Shown here: piece after piece, positions 58,194 through 64,000 of the stretch | Numbering within the stretch: position 1 is the stretch's first letter | How the letters are laid out: each line of letters starts with the position of its first letter | Assembly: GCA_946894095.1 (NCBI GenBank) | Contig: OX335655.1 | Location: 310,001 to 374,000 of the forward strand | Length of the DNA: 64,000 bases | Direction of reading: 5' to 3' | Source of the DNA: Incurvaria masculella | Taxonomy: Eukaryota > Arthropoda > Insecta > Lepidoptera > Incurvariidae | Notes under the pieces: model-generated | What the model saw: only the letters and a program-made list of their open reading frames with translations | Told to the model about the DNA's origin: nothing | Database searches by the model: none | Program-made: the position numbers and the translations under genes

Positions 58194-58769
58194 CAGCGGG
58201 GGAACGCTGGTTTGGTCATTGAGACAATGCCATCAGTCCGAGCATCAGTCTCAATGGATGAGCATAAACTTCTCACTGATCAGAAATAGCAGGTTCTTCA
58301 AAAAGCTGTGTAAAATACGATTTTATCATTATCTTCCTTATATTGCACGGTTACATTGAACCCCTGTATCAAAAATCCTGCAACGTCATTCGAATAGGAA
58401 ACCAGCAGCAGCCAGATGGTAGCAGTCACTCGTTTAAGTTATTCAAATCCTAACCACAGCCAAGCCCATCGAGCGGTTGGCAGTTAGCACGCACCAGCTG
58501 GCAGCGCTACTGTCATGCCAGCACAGTTCAGCGAAAACGCGCGTATTTTTAACCGAAATACCAACAAAGTGAGCAGCAACGCGGTCGGTTCGGAGAATTC
58601 GAAATGTGTGTGTTACGGTTAGCGGGCGAAGTTAGCCTTCTGCCAGTCTTCCTGCAGTCTACCACAGTTGAAACTAGTTGTTCTTCTTCTTATTTTTAGT
58701 AGGGATGTTATATCAATCAATATCAATATAGCCCTGTTGGCAATCGGCCCCTTCAGAGACTGATTTCTT

Positions 58770-59340
58770 GAGCTGTAGACCTCGCGAGTTCATTTGTACA
58801 TTCAACATTAAAAAAAAAAAAATAATAATAAACTGACTGGAATAAGAAATTTTAAACATATAACTATCGATCCTATTTACGAAATTTCCAAAGATTTGGT
58901 TGAGAAATTAGATCTGTAGGAGAGAACAGCCGGACATACGAAAATATTTTTGCCCAATCTTAAACGGAGACGCAACGCTTCGCTCTTCGCTCGGTCAAAA
59001 ATACATCCAACAAGGTGAGATGTCAGATGTTACAGACTGACTCGCTCGTATTTTCGGACTTTCGGAATTACGACAAAAAAATGTTTAATGATATTTATTT
59101 AACATTTAAAAAAAAATTAAAACTGGCTCGACTGAAAAGTTCAATACAACTATCGAACAAAACCTGTAGAGGAGAACAGCCGGACATACGAAAGCATTTA
59201 TTCCCAATCTTGAAACTTCGCCTCGCCCCCTGCACTCGCAGCAGCTCTAACCAAAGACGAAGTTCGAGTAACCGCAATATTACCATTTGACACGCCGATG
59301 TCCCCAAGCTTGGATCTTCGCTCTGTAAACTTTTTTGGCG
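58770..59340. repeat. two related repeat fragments ending in CTTCGCTC(G/T)GT
   Basis: 58765-59000 and 59160-59330 share CTGTAGGAGAGAACAGCCGG ACATACGAAA and CGCTCTTCGCTCGGTCAAAA-type ends with 2080-2300. A SINE or MITE family of unknown class. 58194-58770 shows nothing else recognisable. Confidence 0.5.
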
Positions 59341-60061
59341 TAAATGTTTATTTAGTCAATTCTACGTTCATTGAAAACAGGGAAAAATATGATTTACAGA
59401 GCGCATCACCCTCAAACAACACAGTAGGCATTGGCATTTGCAAGGAAAACGTGTGTGGGTCAAAGTCCAATGTGTGACGGTTGGGGTGATGGCGCTTGTA
59501 CGGACTAATATGATTAATCATATTTCCTTCAATACTAGTTTAACCCCGCCACCTAGAAAGAAGGAAACTTACTACTACAGCAGTTTAACATTGGTTACGA
59601 ATCATAAATTTACCCAAATCAATGAAAATGTATATTTAAATCTCACGAGCCCGTGGTCTACTACAAAAAATCAAAGACAATCGCTGCTTATGCAACCCCT
59701 ATGCTGCGGGTAGCATCAAACCTGCACGAAATAACAGCTGCGACTCGACGAGCGTGCGACATAAGAACGTTATGTGTTGTGTTGGTATAGTGTTGGAGAG
59801 ATGCTTCACTGTCAAGTTCACTGTATACAGTGAAGCGTGACCCATTTTGACCTCATGGCCCCGATTGCACGAACAGAGGGCTGAGTTAATCAATGTTCAA
59901 ACGCGTCACTTTTAGTGAACCGCATAGAGTTCCTTCCATACTGTCCCTACAAAGTGACGTATTTAATCATATTAATGTAGTATTAATGTATTAATGTACC
60001 AAATTAATGAAAAATATATTAAGCTCATTATTTGGACACTCTTATAAGCGTACACAATTTG
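59341..60061. other. intergenic; partial MITE near 59862-59990
   Basis: GCCCCGATTGCACGAACAGA and TAATCAATGTTCAAACGCGT CAC match one arm of the 5728-5890 element. The rest is unassigned. Confidence 0.45.
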
Positions 60062-60648
60062 TCAGTCTCGGTAGCTCAGAGTGCGTCGCCTTGCGAATTG
60101 ATAAGCTGGGGAAGCACCTTTGAGCGCAGTTAGATTCTGGATGGGTGACCATTTTTGTGCGGATTCCACGTAAAACTGTAGGTGCCTTTCCTTACTTACA
60201 CTACCAGGGTTAATTCCGTCCGGGTTGGTACTGTAGCGACCTAGCGCCATCTTCTGAGAGCTTCTAGTTTCACATGCCACTCATCAACAAAAACAGATGC
60301 ACAGAAGTTAGTTAACATGGCGGGCGCTAGATGGCGCTACCAGCCAGACATGAAGTCTATATCGCACTAACGAAGTTTCCCAGCGAGATAACACATATAT
60401 AACATTCAAATCACGACTAGAGCAGAGCAGCTGCGCAGCCGTGGGTCTCAAGACCTGACCAACCTTTTCATGTCTCCACAGTACCATCGCATTGAATGAA
60501 TGATGGTCGAAGAGGCAATGAAAATTGTCCGTGTTTTCCATCCAGTTCGATATAAGGAAGGTCCTGTCATGGCACCTAGTTCCCATGTGGTGTGTTAGGC
60601 TAATATTTGACGGTCAGTTCGGTATAGCCATCCGTGTCCAGTAACATA
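60062..60648 (+). repeat. 5S-headed SINE, copy 3, interrupted by a 250-bp insertion
   Basis: The head ends TTCTGGATGGGTGACCATTT, body GGATTCCACGTAAAACTGTA GGTGCC..CCGTCCGGGTTGGTA. The text then resumes at 60481 GTACCATCGCATTGAATGAA and continues to an A7 tail at 60640-60648. Confidence 0.75.
60231..60480. mobile_element. small insertion in the SINE, possible MITE
   Basis: 250 bp between two GTA trinucleotides (60228-60230 and 60481-60483). The ends CTGTAGCGAC and GTCTCCACA are imperfect inverted copies (TGT.G.GAC). Inside are CTAGCGCCATCT and its inverse AGATGGCGCTAC. A three-base duplication would suit PIF/Harbinger, but evidence is thin. Confidence 0.5.
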
Positions 60649-61137
60649 AAAAAAATCGCTCTGTTTTTGTAATTTCGGAGAATTCTTGCGCTGAAGCACT
60701 AATCGCTGAAGTTAATAGACACGTCAAAAAAACACGATCCCTTTTGATTATCCAGTCTTCTACGCTTGTAGCCAGCTTTCAACTTCAAACAGTAACATTT
60801 GCAGCACATATAAATCTAATGGCCTTTACTTCTCCCATTGTTTCGTCATTATGATTATATTCTGTGATTATGATTAATGGTTGCATTTTTAAACTTTCAA
60901 AACGTGGTTTAGTTTGAAGTAGGTAGGTATTCAGGTATATATAGTCGTTATGGTTCATTATGGAGTCTATTACATTAAATCCATGAGTCCATAAGAAGAA
61001 GATCAAAATTATTTCCAAACTACGTTTACATATGTTGGTCGCGTTTGGTTGGAGTAGGTTATCTGATAAAACAGACAAATAATGCATACACATGACTAGG
61101 ATAGGTTAATGATAAGCTTCGCAAAATCGCCCTTCCC
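60649..61137. other. intergenic, nothing recognised
   Basis: AT-rich with no assignment. Confidence 0.4.
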
Positions 61138-61275
61138 TTACAAACTGAGCTACTCGTAGCTCAGGGGCACGGGGATTTGACTTCCATCATGGGTTCCATC
61201 CTCGCCCCGTTGCATAAGTGAATTTCGTTACGAATGCAAGCTGTTTCTTCCACGGCTCGGAACTAATGTAAAACT
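61138..61275 (+). repeat. tRNA-like-headed SINE fragment
   Basis: CTGAGCTACTCGTAGCTCAG GGGCACGGGG, then ATGGGTTCCATCCTC (B-box-like) and ATAAGTGAATTTCGTTACGA ATGCAAGCTG, as in 53751-53900. It ends soon after CGGCTCGGAACTAATGTAAA AC. Confidence 0.55.
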
Positions 61276-62719
61276 ATTTGACAAATGAGAACCAAGGCTA
61301 TCCTCTGATCATCATTATAAATATGTATTAAATACATTACAATATATTAAGACGATAAATGTTGAAACGTTTGTACATAACAAATCCAGAAGATAATATT
61401 TTATATTTTTTTTTATTTTTACAACTCCAGACGAGAATCGGCAAAGTGGATTTCCAATTACATAGGTATTTCCTAATATCGTTTGCATGTGGGGCATGCT
61501 TACGGACCTAGTCCTCGCCTGCTAATTCCCAATTCGTTTTCTACATCGATATAATTTGCTTTGGTACGTCGATGGTATTCTACGATTGCCGACAACCGAC
61601 AACCCACGATGGTTTTGCGCGTGGGTGTCGCACAAGTTATTTCGGCTGCGTTCACACAAACATCTTTTGTGTCGTATTCAAGTGCGTTTATTTAAGGTTA
61701 CGCTATATTTGTCGCATTTTCGTCAGCTCTGACGTCATCACGCCGCGTGTCGCGGTGACTCCGTCAATCAGTCCAAATGAGGAGTTAAACGGAAACTCCT
61801 GGAAACATGGCCCGATTGGTTCCTTTTGTACCTGATTGATTTTCGCCCATGCTGTTCTGCTATATTTTGTTTATTTCAGTAGCTATTTTTTGAGATACAC
61901 GCTTTTGACTGGTATTTCTTTAGTAAGGGCTTAAATAAAGTAAATAACGTAAGGTGCCGTGGATCAACATGATGAATCTACGGCGGAAACTTCTAGAGAT
62001 GTGACAGAAATATCGATGTGATATGTGATCTATGGACACAACTTTTGCGCAAAACCGGACGGACGGAATTTATTTTATGAGTCGCCAATGGAAATGTATG
62101 GTTCCGGTCCACGGAGGAGACCTCACTCCTCCGTGGTCCGGCCACATGCACTCACTGATTCCGGAGCTTGGCAGTAATTCCGTCCGTCCAGTTTTATTCC
62201 GATCATGCGGTTCAGGCCTTAGATAAGACCTTTCCTTTGCACATGATGGTTCTAGGACTATAAATTGCAGACATACCTATGAAACAATTCAATTTGAACA
62301 CGACAAGGTGATAACATTGGTAATTATTACCGCTATTGTACTGCCATATACCTAGGTATATCATTTATAATTGCAGCAATGTATTTATAGCAGATATTTG
62401 TTATTGAATTATTTATTTAATTTCTAATTTTACCAACCGCAAAAAGATATATGTCGTAGTGTTGGTATAACAGCTATACAGGAGTCATGAATGTTAGCAC
62501 CTATGCATTTACATCTACTCTACACTATTATATATAAATTTATACATTTATAAAGATATATTTATGAACGCAGTCAGAAAAAAAACCGTTGCTTGACAGC
62601 TTCATCGGAGTACGCTGCCCGAATGGTTTGAGATACGAGCAATTTATTTTTATTTTTATGTTAAGCGCGGCATGTGGCATACGCCAGGACCTGTTGAGGT
62701 GCCCAAAGACGTTCATGGG
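61276..62719. other. intergenic, nothing recognised
   Basis: No gene. A short inverted pair GTCCACGGAGGAGACCTCAC TCCTCCGTGGTCC lies at about 62107-62139, and CGGACGGA / CCGTCCG near 62058 and 62181. Confidence 0.4.
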
Positions 62720-63310
62720 CATTCAAATCCTATAATATCTTGGCAATTACTCGTCATAGACCATCTTGCGACCACTCAAAGTAAACGCCCCAACATGATC
62801 TACCTACCTGTCATGTCCAAATTGGTTTCGGTTATATCTTGGAGACCACTGGTCGTAGACCCATCATGCGACCACTCAAAGTAAACGCCCCAACATTATC
62901 TACCTACCTGTCATATCCGAATTGGTGTTGGTTATATTTTAGTAAACACTGGTCGTAGACCCATTATGCGACCACTCAAATTAAACGACCCAACCTGATC
63001 TACTTACCTGTCATGTCCAAATTGGTTTCGGTAAGATTTTGGGAAACACTGATCGTAGACCCATTATGCGACGACTCAAAGTAAACGCCCCAACATTATC
63101 TACCTACCTGTCATGTCCAAATTGGTTTTAGTTATATATTAGGAAATACTGGTCGTAGACCTATCATGCGACTACTCAAACAAAACGCCCCGACCTAGCC
63201 AACCTGCCTGTCATGTCCAAAATGGCTTTGCTTTTATCTTGCTGGTCGCAGACTTATCGTGCGACCATTCTAAAAAAAACGCCCCGACCTGATCTAACTA
63301 CCTACTACCG
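62720..63310 (+). repeat. minisatellite with 100-bp period, about six copies
   Basis: CGACCACTCAAAGTAAACGC C recurs at 62769, 62869, 62969, 63069 and 63169 (exactly 100 bases apart), then at 63262 after a small deletion. Other landmarks in each unit are CTACCTACCTGTCATGTCCA AATTGG and CTGGTCGTAGACCCAT.ATG. Units differ at roughly one base in ten. Confidence 0.9.
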
Positions 63311-63361
63311 TTCCAACTTTTAGGCGGGCTGCGAAAACCATGCCGGCTAGCCAAGTGCTTT

Positions 63362-63631
63362 TTTTAGGGTTCCGTACCCAAAGGGTGAAAACGGAACCCT
63401 ATTACTAAGCCTCCGCTGTCCGTCCGTCCGTCCGTCCGTCCGTCCGTCTGTCACAGGGCTGTATCTCATGAACCGTAATAGGTACGCAGATGAACAACAA
63501 AAAGGTAAAATTAAAAAAAAATATATATATAAGGGGGGTCCCATACAAAAACCGTGTTTTTTGTGTTAAAACATGTACGATCGTACGGAACCCTTCGTAT
63601 GCGAGTCCGACTCGCACTTGGCCGGTTTTTT
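63362..63631 (-). repeat. GGTTCCGTACC-family repeat, copy F (reverse)
   Basis: TTAGGGTTCCGTACCCAAAG GG, (CCGT)n at 63418-63448, CACAGGGCTGTATCTCATGA and GCACTTGGCCGGTTTTTTA. A middle part is shortened. Confidence 0.8.
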
Positions 63632-63699
63632 ACACCATGTTTGATGAACCCCTTAAGGTGCTCGACGACGCCCTTGGGCTTTCCAACGTTAAAGGTGGC

Positions 63700-63932
63700 T
63701 GCGAAAACCAGGCTTAAATTAAATTCAAATCTTAGTTGCACTAAAATGTTGTAAATAAGCCTAAAATCGGTAAATTTACGAAAATGGGATACATTTTTAA
63801 ATCTGAGATGGCTAAATGTTATTTAGAATCTTATGTGGGTGAATGGGGGATTAAAATCATTTATGGAGAAACAATATACACATTAAACATTTAACGGATT
63901 CTAGCGCGAGCGAAGCCGAGGGCAAAAGCTAG
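63700..63932 (+). mobile_element. Helitron-like 3' terminus
   Basis: The end TAGCGCGAGCGAAGCCGAGG GCAAAAGCTAG|T at 63902-63932 has the short GC-rich hairpin-type block followed by CTAG and T that closes lepidopteran non-autonomous Helitrons. The 5' limit is not defined; 63700 is only a guess. Confidence 0.55.
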
Positions 63933-64000
63933 TATAACATAAGACTCATGTACCGCGCCACCGCAGCCAACTGCCTCGTCTTTCGATGTGACGTAAGATG
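63933..64000. other. window end, unassigned
   Basis: Short sequence with no assignment. Confidence 0.3.

Noticed and set aside
62720..63310. CRISPR array
   Set aside because: Eukaryotic DNA; the units are 100-bp full tandem repeats without unique spacers.

Overview
The window looks like chromosomal DNA of a moth or butterfly (Lepidoptera). It holds one long split host gene on the + strand with GT-AG introns, GC-rich exons in AT-rich introns, and a dense load of transposable-element families of the kind common in lepidopteran genomes (tRNA- and 5S-headed SINEs, I- and jockey-like LINEs, MITEs, a Tigger remnant and a Helitron-like end). Species cannot be told from the sequence alone.

From 687 to 35193 the + strand carries the 3' part of the Fanconi anaemia core DNA-repair gene FANCI: 21 in-window exons, all joined in matching codon phase, coding about 1,139 residues and ending in a basic tail, a stop at 35191-35193 and an ATTAAA poly(A) signal. 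The first exons lie before the window. The lysine equivalent to the human monoubiquitination site (K523) is kept in the sixth exon. One intron uses a GC-AG boundary, shown by phase. Two neighbouring exons have partial, phase-incompatible duplicate copies in adjacent introns.

Introns and the downstream 29 kb are filled by mobile elements. The largest is a nearly full-length I-group LINE on the - strand (15893-21403), with a 13-bp target-site duplication and a related unoccupied copy of its target at about 34739. It has ORF1 and ORF2 joined by a TAATG overlap and is disabled by a few stops and frameshifts. Others are a 5S-rRNA-derived SINE family, TTAA-flanked palindromic MITEs, an 8-bp-TSD hAT-like MITE nested in a SINE, a complex inverted repeat with 320-bp terminal units at 27005-29205, and several LINE remnants.

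Downstream, 54656-55060 (+) encodes a small Cys-Gly-Pro repeat protein resembling the fly Mst(3)CGP sperm-tail proteins. It has grown by a 15-bp tandem repeat. Further on are a 40/20-bp degenerate minisatellite (55640-56075), a LINE fragment split by a 0.69-kb TIR element (56078-57430) and a 100-bp-period minisatellite (62720-63310). No tRNA, functional rRNA or CRISPR was found.
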